Positions 1 through 8,222 are shown, counted from the stretch's first letter. The stretch is DNA of 40,710 nt from Thermoplasmata archaeon (GCA_021826765.1 JAKAYK010000002.1:1-40710), one strand, 5' to 3'. Program-made: numbers and translations. The notes: a model not told the origin generated them from the sequence alone.

Positions 1-947
1 TTGTCGTTGGGCTGATCGCTCTTGTATTTCCTGAAGTTGTAGGTCTTGGATATGGATGGACTCAGCAACTTTTTGATGGAAATCTATCCCTTTTCAGCAT
101 GGGTTATGGAATTAATTATTACTTTCTGTTCCTGATATTTATTGCACTGTTTTTCCTGAAAGTAATCGCAACAAGCTTCACCATTGGATCTGAAGGATCA
201 GGAGGAGTTTTTGCACCAGCACTTGTTTCAGGAGCCTTCTTGGGCGCAGCCATAGCTATTCCTATACACGCTGTTTTTCCATTCATCAGCATGGATGAAA
301 TCATAGTTGTATCCATGATAGCCTTATTTGGAGGGGCGTCAAAAGCACCAATAGCTATTATCATCATGGGAACAGAGATGACAGGAACATTCGCCCTCTT
401 CATTCCACTCATGCTTGCAACCACAATCAGTTATTTTATCACAGGCGACATGACTATTTACAAATCACAGGTTTCTGACAGGTCAATGTCACCTGCACAT
501 GAAATGGAGTATCGCAAGCCTATGATGGATAGTATCCCCATATATACTGCAATGAATAAGGATTATCTTCATATAAACAAAGATGCTCCTGCGAGAGAGG
601 CAATAGAAAAGATAAGGGACAGCAGGACCAAAGGCATAGTAGTCCAAACAGATGGAAAATTTGAGGGATACCTATCTATTGAGAATATACCCGAGGATGT
701 GAACTACGAAGAGCCGGTGAAGAACCTGATGTCAGCTGATATTTCAAGGATTACGGCAGATAAATCTCTGCATGATGCCATGAATACGCTTCAAAACGAA
801 GCAACAGGAAAGATTATAGTTGTGGACAATAATGATCAGGACAAAATCCTTGGAACTATTACGCTCTCGGAAATTTCTGAAGCATACAACAGGGAAATAA
901 GGAGAATGAAAGAAAGAACCCGGCCAAAGGGAAGCAGGTCAATATAA
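1..947 (+). CDS. ClC-family chloride channel/antiporter with C-terminal CBS pair (3' part)
   Basis: This is the 3' part of a voltage-gated-chloride-channel (ClC) family membrane protein; the reading frame is open from base 3 and the start lies upstream of the window. The first visible residues contain a PEVVGLGYGW stretch typical of the middle of ClC proteins, and the anion-pathway segment GGVFAP (ClC GxFxP motif) follows at about bases 211-228. Several hydrophobic helices end near base 450. The remaining ~150 residues look like two CBS domains (about bases 535-690 and 720-880), which commonly bind adenine nucleotides and modulate ClC gating. Whether it is a channel or a Cl-/H+ antiporter cannot be told, because the gating-glutamate segment is outside the window. 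An internal ATG at 99 is not the start, since family-like sequence continues upstream of it. Confidence 0.9.
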   Translation, partial: VVGLIALVFPEVVGLGYGWTQQLFDGNLSLFSMGYGINYYFLFLIFIALFFLKVIATSFTIGSEGSGGVFAPALVSGAFLGAAIAIPIHAVFPFISMDEIIVVSMIALFGGASKAPIAIIIMGTEMTGTFALFIPLMLATTISYFITGDMTIYKSQVSDRSMSPAHEMEYRKPMMDSIPIYTAMNKDYLHINKDAPAREAIEKIRDSRTKGIVVQTDGKFEGYLSIENIPEDVNYEEPVKNLMSADISRITADKSLHDAMNTLQNEATGKIIVVDNNDQDKILGTITLSEISEAYNREIRRMKERTRPKGSRSI

Positions 948-970
948 AAAAAATGATAAATTATTTTTTT
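946..970. terminator. Bidirectional T-run terminator between convergent genes
   Basis: Between the convergent ClC and DUF929 genes there is an 8-A run (946-953, a T-run for the minus strand) and a 7-T run (964-970, plus strand). Archaeal RNA polymerase terminates at T-runs, so the pair could end both transcripts. The plus-strand run overlaps the DUF929 stop codon. This rests on composition only. Confidence 0.4.
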
Positions 971-1847
971 ATTGTGCATCATTTACTATCTGGGATATGT
1001 AATTTGCACCACTTGTTATCCCTGAGAATTGTGCACTGTTGTTAAGCATATAGGATGGTGAATTTCCCTGAATGGTCACCGGGCTGAATAATGATCCTTC
1101 CAGGAAGTATGTCCCCCCGTTACCGCTTATAATTATACACGTTGTAAGATGGCCTGCAAAATTGGCAAGTGGTTCTGTTGTGGTGCTCGTAGCGTCAGTG
1201 GGAACATATGTCTGGTAATCCACGAAGTCGTTTATGACCGCGGAAGGAAAACCGGATGTTGACTTCAGAGTGGTTATTCCTTCATTCACCAGTGCCTGGC
1301 TTGGTGTCTGTGGAAATTGTTCGGGATAAACATAATCTACATGGAAATTAACCTGCACTTTACTGTTGTTGAATGAGAAGTTGGTGAAAAGAAGTCCCGG
1401 TATATTGTTGATGTTTTCAGATGGATCGCTGTAATGGTATGAGATTATGTAGTTTCTGCTATGGTAAGTCTGGTTTATGTACTGATACCATATCCAGCTT
1501 TCTGCTGCTCCAATTGGGCAACCTCTCCAGGACATAAAATATATGTTTATCTGATTTTTTGTCCCAAGATTTCCGCTGGAAATATTTGCAAATTCTCCAG
1601 CTTTTATGAATGATGGCAAGCCACCTGAACTGCTGGAACCGGATGAACCTCCATACGGATTCAGATTCACAACACCGCTTGCCTCAAGAACGACTGAAAT
1701 AAGAATTACTGCTACCAGAATGGTGATTATTCCAATAAAAGTTTTATTATTTAATAAATCTCTGAATTTTGATGAAAAAGTTCTATTCTCCGCAACCTTT
1801 TTGTTATCTGCCAGACCTTTTTTCTTTTTGTTGCTGTTTGAAGACAC
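969..1847 (-). CDS. DUF929 family membrane-anchored extracytoplasmic protein
   Basis: The protein has a short, lysine-rich cytoplasmic N-terminus, one membrane helix (about 20 hydrophobic residues beginning IGIITILVAV), a Ser/Gly-rich linker and an extracytoplasmic domain of ~220 residues. The segment MSWRGCPIGAAESW matches the thioredoxin-like signature of DUF929, a family known from Thermoplasma and Sulfolobus. Only one Cys of a usual CxxC is present (CPIG). The function is unknown; a secreted thiol-active role is inference. I chose a GTG start at 1847 because a TATA-like stretch (about 1862-1880, minus strand) sits just upstream. The alternative ATG at 1955 adds 36 residues unlike the family and would overlap the divergent oxidoreductase gene. 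Confidence 0.75.
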   Translation of the reverse strand: MSSNSNKKKKGLADNKKVAENRTFSSKFRDLLNNKTFIGIITILVAVILISVVLEASGVVNLNPYGGSSGSSSSGGLPSFIKAGEFANISSGNLGTKNQINIYFMSWRGCPIGAAESWIWYQYINQTYHSRNYIISYHYSDPSENINNIPGLLFTNFSFNNSKVQVNFHVDYVYPEQFPQTPSQALVNEGITTLKSTSGFPSAVINDFVDYQTYVPTDATSTTTEPLANFAGHLTTCIIISGNGGTYFLEGSLFSPVTIQGNSPSYMLNNSAQFSGITSGANYISQIVNDAQ

Positions 1848-1922
1848 GATAAAAGAGTTAATGAAAATATAAAATACTTTCTTTAGTAACAAATTTCTTA
1901 TTTCCAGACTCACTATCTTCTT

Positions 1923-2882
1923 ATGAAATATGGAATCATAGGTCTGGGAAATCATGCGCTCAACAGAATAATGCCCTCTATCGTTTCCAGTGGAAGCGAG
2001 ATTTTCGGCGTCACTACGACTAACAGTGAGAAAGGTAGAACTGTTTCAGATCAATATTCTTGCAAATATTTTGGCACCTATGAGGAAATGTTAAGATCAG
2101 ATATAGAGAATGTATATATCGCATCTCCCAACTTTCTCCATTATGAACATGCCATGAAAGCAATCAGGAATGGGAAGAATATATTGATGGAAAAACCCAT
2201 GGCTCTCAGGGCAGTTGAAGCAAAGGACATAATGGAACTTTCAAAAGAAAAAAATGTCAGGGTTGCAGTTGGGTTTCATCTCAGGATGCATCCGTCTGTC
2301 AAATTTGTCAAAGATAGGATTTCTGATACCCAATCACCAATTAAACTCATTTCAGGATACTGGGGCCACCTGAGCACCTCACAAAGGAATATCACCGATG
2401 ATAACAGATGGTGGGGAGAGTATGAAAAGTCCGGAGGTGGTTCAGTTATGGGAACAGGAGTTCATATTATTGACACCATATTGAACATAGCGGGAAAGTT
2501 TCCGAGAAAGGTAACTGCCTTAGCTCTTCCTGAAGGTTCAATGATCGACAGATCAATGATCATAAACATGCAATTTGAAAGTTTCATCTCCACAGCATAC
2601 AGTTCAAGGGAAACCTCCGAATTGAGCAACGATCTTGTGATCGTGACTGAAGGAGAAGAAATCAGGGTAAGAAACTTTTTTTCCACATCTATTGATTATG
2701 AAATACTGGTAAATGGAAATTCCATGCAGAAAGAATCAGGTGGGAATATATATGCAAAGGAAATTGCCGAATTTGAGAAAGCTGTATCCGGGGAAGAATC
2801 GCACATTGCAAGGGATAAGGATGGCTATTATGTCGTCAGGGTAATAGAGGATGCGCATAGATACATGTCCATGGCAAGATAG
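1923..2882 (+). CDS. Gfo/Idh/MocA family NAD(P)-dependent oxidoreductase
   Basis: A 319-residue cytoplasmic dehydrogenase of the glucose-fructose oxidoreductase/inositol dehydrogenase/MocA family, of usual length. The N-terminal Rossmann fold starts with IGLGNH (residues 6-11). The conserved EKP motif of the family is at residues 90-92, with Lys91 as the likely catalytic/substrate residue. In the C-terminal alpha/beta domain, GTGVHIID places His181 and Asp184 where the family has its active-site pair. The substrate, probably a sugar, polyol or derivative, cannot be assigned. The neighbours do not form an obvious pathway, and the gene stands alone, divergent from the DUF929 gene. Confidence 0.88.
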   Translation: MKYGIIGLGNHALNRIMPSIVSSGSEIFGVTTTNSEKGRTVSDQYSCKYFGTYEEMLRSDIENVYIASPNFLHYEHAMKAIRNGKNILMEKPMALRAVEAKDIMELSKEKNVRVAVGFHLRMHPSVKFVKDRISDTQSPIKLISGYWGHLSTSQRNITDDNRWWGEYEKSGGGSVMGTGVHIIDTILNIAGKFPRKVTALALPEGSMIDRSMIINMQFESFISTAYSSRETSELSNDLVIVTEGEEIRVRNFFSTSIDYEILVNGNSMQKESGGNIYAKEIAEFEKAVSGEESHIARDKDGYYVVRVIEDAHRYMSMAR

Positions 2883-2929
2883 GCCGGAATAAAAAGTAAT
2901 TTATACCCTTTTTTAAATTCTCACTGGTT

Positions 2930-3742
2930 ATGCAGGAAGATATATTTATAGACGCAGAAGTGGCTTCAAAGATTATTGACACTGTTATCTATTACGACTG
3001 CAGGTACAGACTGGCTGAGTCAGATTGGGGTGAAGGGGAATACAGGAAGGGACATATACCCGGAGCATACTTTTTTGATCTGAACCGGGATCTTGCGGGA
3101 AAGGTTGATGTGGAAGGTGGAAGGCATCCATTGCCAGATCTTGAAATATTTAAGGAAAAACTTGAAAAAACCGGGCTCACTGATAATACGACAGCAATAT
3201 GTTATGATGATAATCTTTCAGGAGCCTCAAGAATGTGGTTCCTTCTAAATTTTATCGGACACAGCAACACATTCATCCTGAATGGTGGAATAGAAGCATG
3301 GAAAAGAGTAGGGGACCCTGTTGAAACTAATATTCCGTCTCACAGAATTAATGGAAAAATCAGCCTGAAACTCAACAATAGCATCCTTGTCGATATGGAT
3401 AAAGTCAGGGAATCCATTGGAAAATACCAGATAATTGATGTAAGGGATGAAACCAGATTCCTTGGGAAATCGGAGCCCATAGACAGGATTCCTGGAAGAA
3501 TACCGGGTTCAATAAACCTGCCATTCCAGAATCTCATGAATGGTGCATACCTGAAGAGTGAGGAGGAATTAAGGGATATTCTGAAATCAGCAGAAGATAA
3601 TACAATTCTTTACTGTGGTTCCGGCGTGACTTCATGCGTTACTTTTGCTGTTCTCAAGATGCTTGGGAAAAATCCCGTACTTTATCTCGGAAGTTACAGT
3701 GACTGGATCAGCCATAAGGGAAACAATGTGGAACATGGGTGA
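2930..3742 (+). CDS. Tandem-rhodanese sulfurtransferase (3-mercaptopyruvate/thiosulfate type)
   Basis: A 270-residue protein with two rhodanese domains, of the usual length for the TST/MST family. The N-terminal domain is non-catalytic: the equivalent loop reads YDDNLSG, without Cys. The C-terminal domain carries the active-site loop CGSGVTS with Cys229. In this family CGSGVT is typical of 3-mercaptopyruvate sulfurtransferases, whereas CRKGVT is typical of thiosulfate sulfurtransferases, so the first substrate is slightly favoured. A TATA-like sequence near 2899-2907 lies about 27 nt before the ATG, consistent with a leaderless transcript. It may serve sulfur-carrier reactions or cyanide detoxification; the context does not decide. 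Confidence 0.9.
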   Translation: MQEDIFIDAEVASKIIDTVIYYDCRYRLAESDWGEGEYRKGHIPGAYFFDLNRDLAGKVDVEGGRHPLPDLEIFKEKLEKTGLTDNTTAICYDDNLSGASRMWFLLNFIGHSNTFILNGGIEAWKRVGDPVETNIPSHRINGKISLKLNNSILVDMDKVRESIGKYQIIDVRDETRFLGKSEPIDRIPGRIPGSINLPFQNLMNGAYLKSEEELRDILKSAEDNTILYCGSGVTSCVTFAVLKMLGKNPVLYLGSYSDWISHKGNNVEHG

Positions 3743-3827
3743 GTTGCTAAAGCCCATCCTATTTATCCATTCATTTCAATTGCAATAATTTCCCTATTGA
3801 TAATATATTCATATGCATATATAAATT

Positions 3828-3844
3828 CTTAAAAGACTTTTAAG
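3828..3844. promoter_or_regulatory. 17-bp perfect palindrome over the thiolase-operon promoter
   Basis: CTTAAAAG-A-CTTTTAAG is an 8-bp perfect inverted repeat with a 1-bp centre. Its right half coincides with the position expected for the TATA box, about 26 nt before the thiolase ATG at 3866. A second TATA-like stretch (ATATAAATT) lies just upstream at about 3818-3826. A symmetric element over the TATA box is what an archaeal repressor operator looks like. The regulator is not known. Confidence 0.5.
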
Positions 3845-3865
3845 GCAGAGATAATACAGGTAATC

Positions 3866-5038
3866 ATGTCGAACGCAGATGTTTATATCATTTCTGCAAA
3901 AAGAACACCAATTGGAAAATTTGGCAGATCGCTGAAAGACATTAATGCTGCCCATCTGGGAGGTTATGCAATAAAAGCAGCAGTTGATTCTTCGGGGCTG
4001 AAAGGGGAAGACATTGAAGAAGTTCTAATGGGAAATGTAATACAGGCTGGAAATGGACAGAATCCAGCCGGGCAATGCGCATCCTTTGCAGGACTTCCTT
4101 ATACGGTCACCAAGAATACTGTCAATGTTGTTTGCGCTTCTGGAATGCTCGCTCTGGAGAATGCATCAAGGGAAATTATGCTTGGAGAGAGAGATATAAT
4201 TGTGGCGGGAGGTGCCGAGAGCATGAGTATGGCCCCATTTCTCTTATCAAGTTCACTCAGATGGGGTGTAAAACAGATGTTCAATTCACAGGAGAAGATG
4301 ACAGATTCAATGTTTCATGACGGGCTTCAGGATGCATTCTATGGAATGGCTATGGGATATTATTCCGACTTAACTGCGAAGAAATTTAACATGAAAAGGG
4401 AATATCTGGATGAGTTTTCAATTCAGAGTCAGGAAAGGGCTCTCAAGGCATCAGAGAATGGTTCCTTCCGGAACGAGATAGTAGAACTTCCGGAACTCAA
4501 AATTGATGAGGGGGTAAGGAAAACCAGCATAGATGTTCTTTCAAAACTTAAACCATCCTTCGGCGAGAATGGATTGCATACTGCAGGAAATTCTTCACAG
4601 ATATCAGATGGTGCATCTGCACTTGTCCTTGCTTCAGATAAAGCTGTCAAGGAACACAATCTCAGGCCTATTGGGAAAATTACAGGTTTTACTTCTGCAT
4701 CAATGGATCCTAGGGAATTTGTGGAGGCGCCTGTACGCTCAACAAGAGCACTGCTGGATAAAAAGAATATGAAGATTGAGGATTTCGATCTGGTCGAGCA
4801 TAATGAAGCATTTGCAGCGGCCTCGCTTCTGGTGAGGGACATGCTAGGGATCCATAATGATAGATTCAATGTTAACGGAGGCGCCATTGCAATGGGCCAT
4901 CCACTTGGCAATAGTGGTTCAAGGATAGTTGTCACACTTCTTCACGCACTGAGAGCAAGAAAAATGAGCAATGGCATAGCTACGCTCTGCCATGGTGGAG
5001 GAGGAGGACACAGTATGTCTCTGGAGGTGATAGAATGA
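3866..5038 (+). CDS. Thiolase (acetyl-CoA C-acetyltransferase family)
   Basis: A 390-residue thiolase, the standard length for the bacterial type. It catalyses CoA-dependent cleavage of 3-ketoacyl-CoA or the reverse Claisen condensation of acetyl-CoA. The acyl-accepting Cys90 is in VVCASGM; HNEAFAAA holds His312; GHPLGNSGSR holds His345; the second catalytic Cys375 is in LCHGGGGG. The last motif is unusual, since the common form is C-(I/V)-GGG-(Q/M)-G. It is the first gene of an operon with 3-hydroxyacyl-CoA dehydrogenase and enoyl-CoA hydratase. This suggests fatty-acid beta-oxidation or a hydroxybutyryl/crotonyl-CoA route; an acyl-CoA dehydrogenase is not in the window. A palindrome over the promoter suggests repression control. 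Confidence 0.93.
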   Translation: MSNADVYIISAKRTPIGKFGRSLKDINAAHLGGYAIKAAVDSSGLKGEDIEEVLMGNVIQAGNGQNPAGQCASFAGLPYTVTKNTVNVVCASGMLALENASREIMLGERDIIVAGGAESMSMAPFLLSSSLRWGVKQMFNSQEKMTDSMFHDGLQDAFYGMAMGYYSDLTAKKFNMKREYLDEFSIQSQERALKASENGSFRNEIVELPELKIDEGVRKTSIDVLSKLKPSFGENGLHTAGNSSQISDGASALVLASDKAVKEHNLRPIGKITGFTSASMDPREFVEAPVRSTRALLDKKNMKIEDFDLVEHNEAFAAASLLVRDMLGIHNDRFNVNGGAIAMGHPLGNSGSRIVVTLLHALRARKMSNGIATLCHGGGGGHSMSLEVIE

Positions 5039-5874
5039 ATGTAAGCGTAGTTGGAGCAGGAACAATGGGAAGAGGTATAGGTCAGGTATTTGCGCAGGCA
5101 GGTCACGATGTGATCCTGATAGACATCAACAGGAATGTTCTGTCGTCTGCAGAATCAAACATAAAGGAATCGCTTTCAAGATTGAACAGGAAAGGCCTCC
5201 TGAAGGAGAGCATAGAATCAATCATCGGGAGAATAAAATACAGTTCAAGCCTGGAGGACATAAAAAACAGCAAGATCATTATCGAGGCTGTTTTTGAGAA
5301 GATTGAGATAAAGAAGGAAACTCTGGAGATCATAAGCAAGCATGCCGATCCACAGGCCATTATCGGCACAAACACTTCTTCCATTTCCATCAACACTCTT
5401 TCCCAGTACGTCAATGGCAAGGAGAGATTCCTTGGAACACATTTTTTCAATCCTGTTCCGGTGATGAAACTCGTGGAAATCATAACATCAGAAAGAACGG
5501 ATGGCAAGGTCGTGGAAACAATAGAGAAGGTGATGATAGAAATTGGAAAAGATCCTGTTTTTTCAAAAGATTTCCCGGGCTTCGTTTCAAACAGGATACT
5601 CATGCCTCTCATAAGGGAAGCAATATTGACATTTGAACAGGGTGTTGCTTCTGCTGCAGATATCGACAAAACTTTCAGGCTGGGAATGAATCATCCCATG
5701 GGCCCCCTCGAACTGGCAGATTTTGTCGGACTCGATGTGTGTTATGATGTTCTGGAGGTTCTCTACAGGGATTATGGAGACCCAAGATTCAAGCCACCGA
5801 TCACTCTCAAGAATATGGTGACCGCAGGAAAGCTCGGAAGAAAATCATCAGAAGGTTTCTACACTTACAGGTGA
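5035..5874 (+). CDS. 3-hydroxyacyl-CoA (3-hydroxybutyryl-CoA) dehydrogenase
   Basis: A 279-residue short-form 3-hydroxyacyl-CoA dehydrogenase, the length of stand-alone 3-hydroxybutyryl-CoA dehydrogenases. The Rossmann motif GAGTMG is at residues 7-12, and Asp30 at the end of strand 2 favours NAD+ over NADP+. The catalytic His136 lies in GTHFFNPVP, and the C-terminal domain has the family's NHPMGPLELAD segment. The ATG overlaps the thiolase stop (ATGA), and a GGAGGTGAT ribosome-binding site lies inside the end of the thiolase gene, so translation is coupled. It oxidises 3-hydroxyacyl-CoA to the thiolase substrate. Confidence 0.94.
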   Translation: MNVSVVGAGTMGRGIGQVFAQAGHDVILIDINRNVLSSAESNIKESLSRLNRKGLLKESIESIIGRIKYSSSLEDIKNSKIIIEAVFEKIEIKKETLEIISKHADPQAIIGTNTSSISINTLSQYVNGKERFLGTHFFNPVPVMKLVEIITSERTDGKVVETIEKVMIEIGKDPVFSKDFPGFVSNRILMPLIREAILTFEQGVASAADIDKTFRLGMNHPMGPLELADFVGLDVCYDVLEVLYRDYGDPRFKPPITLKNMVTAGKLGRKSSEGFYTYR

Positions 5875-5878
5875 AATA

Positions 5879-6616
5879 ATGGAAAATATCAAGGTTGGAC
5901 AATCTGGAAAGGTCGCAGATATTCAGATAAACTGTAAGAATCCTATGAATCCTCTTACAGTGGAAGTTCTGGAGGAAATTGAAGAGACTCTGAAGGATGA
6001 GAGTAAGATCGGCCTGATTTCCGGAATGAACAGAGCATTCAGTGCAGGTGCAAACATAAAAGAGTTTATTGATCTTCATCCACAGAAAGCATATGAATTC
6101 TCCAGAAGGGGACATGACGTGATGAATTTCATTGCGGAAAGAAAAATGCCTGTTATTGCCGCAATTCATGGGTTTGCGCTTGGCGGAGGCATGGAACTGG
6201 CAATTGCCTGTGATTATAGAATTGCGCATCCATCAACAATTATGGGACTCCCGGAAATAACACTTGGCATACTTCCAGGATTTGGAGGCACACAGAGACT
6301 ACGCCATCTTGTTGGGGAAACAATGGCCTTTGAACTGGCCACAACGGGAAAGAAATTTGGTGCTGAGGTGGCAAAACAGATTGGAATACTCAACGAGATA
6401 ACGGAAAATTACTATGAGAGGGGAATGGAAGTTGCCAAACAGTATGAAAAACTCCCTGTTGAAGCTCTCGGATACATAAAAGAACTTATAAGGGCCAAAC
6501 ACGATGATAATTTCTATCTGGAGATGGAATACTTTGGGAGAGTCTTCGCAACAGAGAATCAGAAAGAAGGCGTGAAAGCATTTCTGGAAAAAAGGGAAGC
6601 TTCATTCAACCATTAA
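5879..6616 (+). CDS. Enoyl-CoA hydratase/isomerase family protein (crotonase)
   Basis: A 245-residue crotonase-fold enzyme beginning 4 nt after the dehydrogenase stop. The oxyanion-hole region is visible, and both glutamates expected of a true hydratase are present: Glu106 in GGGMEL and Glu126 in GLPEIT. They are spaced 20 residues apart, as in rat mitochondrial enoyl-CoA hydratase (Glu144/Glu164). It would hydrate trans-2-enoyl-CoA to the substrate of the preceding enzyme, so the three genes cover the last three steps of beta-oxidation (or the reverse). The gene ends 3 nt from the convergent rpiA stop. Confidence 0.93.
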   Translation: MENIKVGQSGKVADIQINCKNPMNPLTVEVLEEIEETLKDESKIGLISGMNRAFSAGANIKEFIDLHPQKAYEFSRRGHDVMNFIAERKMPVIAAIHGFALGGGMELAIACDYRIAHPSTIMGLPEITLGILPGFGGTQRLRHLVGETMAFELATTGKKFGAEVAKQIGILNEITENYYERGMEVAKQYEKLPVEALGYIKELIRAKHDDNFYLEMEYFGRVFATENQKEGVKAFLEKREASFNH

Positions 6617-6619
6617 AAT

Positions 6620-7297
6620 TCATCTTTTATTGAGTGGATAATCCTTTATTGAACACCCGCCCGGTCCACAGATTATTGAGGAATTGGTCAAATTAAGGAA
6701 TATGCCAACTTCTACAACACCGGGAATGTTTTTTATCGAGTTGAACACTTTTTCCGGATTATCCATCTTTCCAGTCCTGGCAATTGCAACCATGTTGCCA
6801 TTATCTGTCTTTGCTTCAGGGTTCCCTTTAATATCTGTCTTGAAAAACTCACTCAGCCTGTCAACCGTGTTCTTCCAGAGAAATGGAAGTATTTCAACAG
6901 GCACTCCAAAATCACCCAATTTATCCACTGATTTGGTTGAATCCGCAATTATCACGACCTCCCTGCTGTTGTATGCGACCATTTTCTCTCTTGTGAGGGC
7001 CCCTCCACCACCTTTTATGAGCCTTCCCTCAGGGTCTATTTCATCACAGCCATCCACTGTAATGTCTATGAATCCTGCGAATTCATGCGTAACCTTAAGC
7101 CCGTACTGTATCAATTTTTTCTCGCTGTCATTGGAAGTAGGGACGAATAGGGTGTCATGGAAATGTGTTTTGTCTGCACCAATTTCATCGATCAAGTGCT
7201 TTACAGTGGAACCTGTTCCAATTCCAACAATCTTCTTCCCGCGGAGTTTTTCAATTGCTTTCTGCGCTGCCTTTTTCTTAAAATCTTCACTGTTCAT
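6620..7297 (-). CDS. rpiA: Ribose-5-phosphate isomerase A
   Basis: RpiA interconverts ribose 5-phosphate and ribulose 5-phosphate. The phosphate loop GIGTGST is at residues 25-31; DGCDEID and KGGGGALTREK carry the conserved active-site Asp and Lys residues. With the ATG at 7297 the protein is 225 residues, close to the E. coli enzyme. An in-frame ATG at 7348 would add 17 residues, but it lies inside the only good TATA element (7347-7356), whose minus-strand transcript should start near 7326. I therefore prefer 7297. In Thermoplasmatales this enzyme feeds ribose synthesis through the ribulose-monophosphate or non-oxidative pentose route (family knowledge). Confidence 0.93.
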   Translation of the reverse strand: MNSEDFKKKAAQKAIEKLRGKKIVGIGTGSTVKHLIDEIGADKTHFHDTLFVPTSNDSEKKLIQYGLKVTHEFAGFIDITVDGCDEIDPEGRLIKGGGGALTREKMVAYNSREVVIIADSTKSVDKLGDFGVPVEILPFLWKNTVDRLSEFFKTDIKGNPEAKTDNGNMVAIARTGKMDNPEKVFNSIKNIPGVVEVGIFLNLTNSSIICGPGGCSIKDYPLNKR

Positions 7298-7346
7298 CTG
7301 ACAGTTAGGTATTTCATAATAGTATTTTACCCATAACTCCCCGTTC

Positions 7347-7356
7347 ATATTTATAT
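7347..7356. promoter_or_regulatory. Shared palindromic TATA element between rpiA and thioesterase genes
   Basis: ATATTTATAT, centred at about 7352, reads as a TATA box on both strands. On the plus strand it is 26 nt before the thioesterase ATG (7378), the spacing of a leaderless archaeal transcript. On the minus strand it would start rpiA mRNA near 7326, 29 nt before the rpiA ATG. No second TATA is obvious, so one element may serve both genes. Confidence 0.5.
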
Positions 7357-7377
7357 TGCTTCATTTCATGAGGTCAT

Positions 7378-7893
7378 ATGGATTCCAACAAAAACAAAAA
7401 AAGCTGGATAGACAGCAGAACCGTGACGGAAAAACTTGTTTTACCTCCGGACACCAACGTATTCAATTCACTTTATGGTGGTCGACTGATGGAATGGATC
7501 GACAATATAGCGTCAATAGTGGCCTTTAAACACTGTAGGCAGAGGACAGTAACAGGGAGTATTGACAGCATATTCTTCCTTGCGCCAATACACATTGGTT
7601 ACATTGTTAAACTGGATGCAAGGATAAATTATGTTACCAAAACCACAATGGAAATTGAAGTGGATGTTCTATCTCAGGATCCAAACACAGGCAAAAGCAG
7701 ATTTGCGACAAAAGCCTATCTTACTTATGTGGGAATTGACCAGGACGGAAGGGCAACCTCAATACCCGGACTCCTTCTTGATGATGAAAATTCTAAGAAC
7801 AGATTCAGGGAGGCTGAAGAGAGGAATGTAAGAAGGAAAGATCTTCTTTCCAAGGTAAAAGCAGAAGCCATGATTTATGATAAACTACAATAA
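7378..7893 (+). CDS. Acyl-CoA thioesterase (hotdog fold, YciA/BFIT-like)
   Basis: A 171-residue single-hotdog acyl-CoA hydrolase. The signature segment GGRLMEWIDNIASIVAFKH, followed by VTGSIDSIFFLAPIHIG, is characteristic of the YciA/acyl-CoA thioester hydrolase branch: Asp on the long helix, then a strand with substrate-facing residues. It releases free acid and CoA from acyl-CoA. Its position one gene beyond the beta-oxidation operon suggests a role in acyl-CoA turnover, but it has its own promoter. The C-terminus is basic and helical. Confidence 0.9.
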   Translation: MDSNKNKKSWIDSRTVTEKLVLPPDTNVFNSLYGGRLMEWIDNIASIVAFKHCRQRTVTGSIDSIFFLAPIHIGYIVKLDARINYVTKTTMEIEVDVLSQDPNTGKSRFATKAYLTYVGIDQDGRATSIPGLLLDDENSKNRFREAEERNVRRKDLLSKVKAEAMIYDKLQ

Positions 7894-7937
7894 TAGCACA
7901 CAAGAGAAACATTTTTTATTCCTTATCTTACAGTCTG

Positions 7938-8222
7938 ATGATGCTAAAAGAATCAATCTTTAACACTGTATCAGAATTTACGCAATTCACACAGACAAAC
8001 AGTATTCTTGACAGAGGATTATACATTGTAGTCTCTGCCTCAAGCGTTTTGATCGCACTTCTATGGATTCCCATAGCAATGGGGTTTTTCAGCACTGATG
8101 AAAACAAAAAATATGCATCTTACCACCGGGCGAAATCCGCTGCAATAGGGACAGCGATCTATATATTTGCAGTAACCGGCGTAATATATGGGGTATTCAA
8201 TTTCATAATAACAGGAAACTGA
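7938..8222 (+). CDS. Small two-TM protein, candidate VirB2/CedA1-like pilin subunit
   Basis: A 94-residue protein with about 27 polar N-terminal residues, a first membrane helix (about residues 28-51), a short charged loop (52-68, with DENKK and HRAK) and a second helix (69-91). This hairpin of two helices around a charged loop is the shape of VirB2/TrbC pilins and of CedA1/TedC, the archaeal DNA-import pilins. It is the first gene of a three-gene operon with a polytopic membrane protein and a VirB4-type ATPase, which is the main support. Two ATGs in tandem (7938, 7941) make the exact start uncertain. A T/A-rich TATA-like stretch lies at 7912-7920. I do not recognise it by sequence alone; the pilin role is inference from topology and context. 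Confidence 0.6.
   Translation: MMLKESIFNTVSEFTQFTQTNSILDRGLYIVVSASSVLIALLWIPIAMGFFSTDENKKYASYHRAKSAAIGTAIYIFAVTGVIYGVFNFIITGN

Noticed and set aside
1848..1955. ATG at 1955 as start of the DUF929 gene.
   Set aside because: The extra residues are unlike the family, would overlap the divergent oxidoreductase gene and lie upstream of the likely TATA element.
6684..7301. A 205-codon plus-strand frame opposite rpiA.
   Set aside because: It is the antisense shadow of a clear RpiA; its translation has no recognisable fold.
7298..7348. Longer rpiA start at 7348.
   Set aside because: It falls within the TATA element that probably drives rpiA, and the added residues are not part of the RpiA fold.
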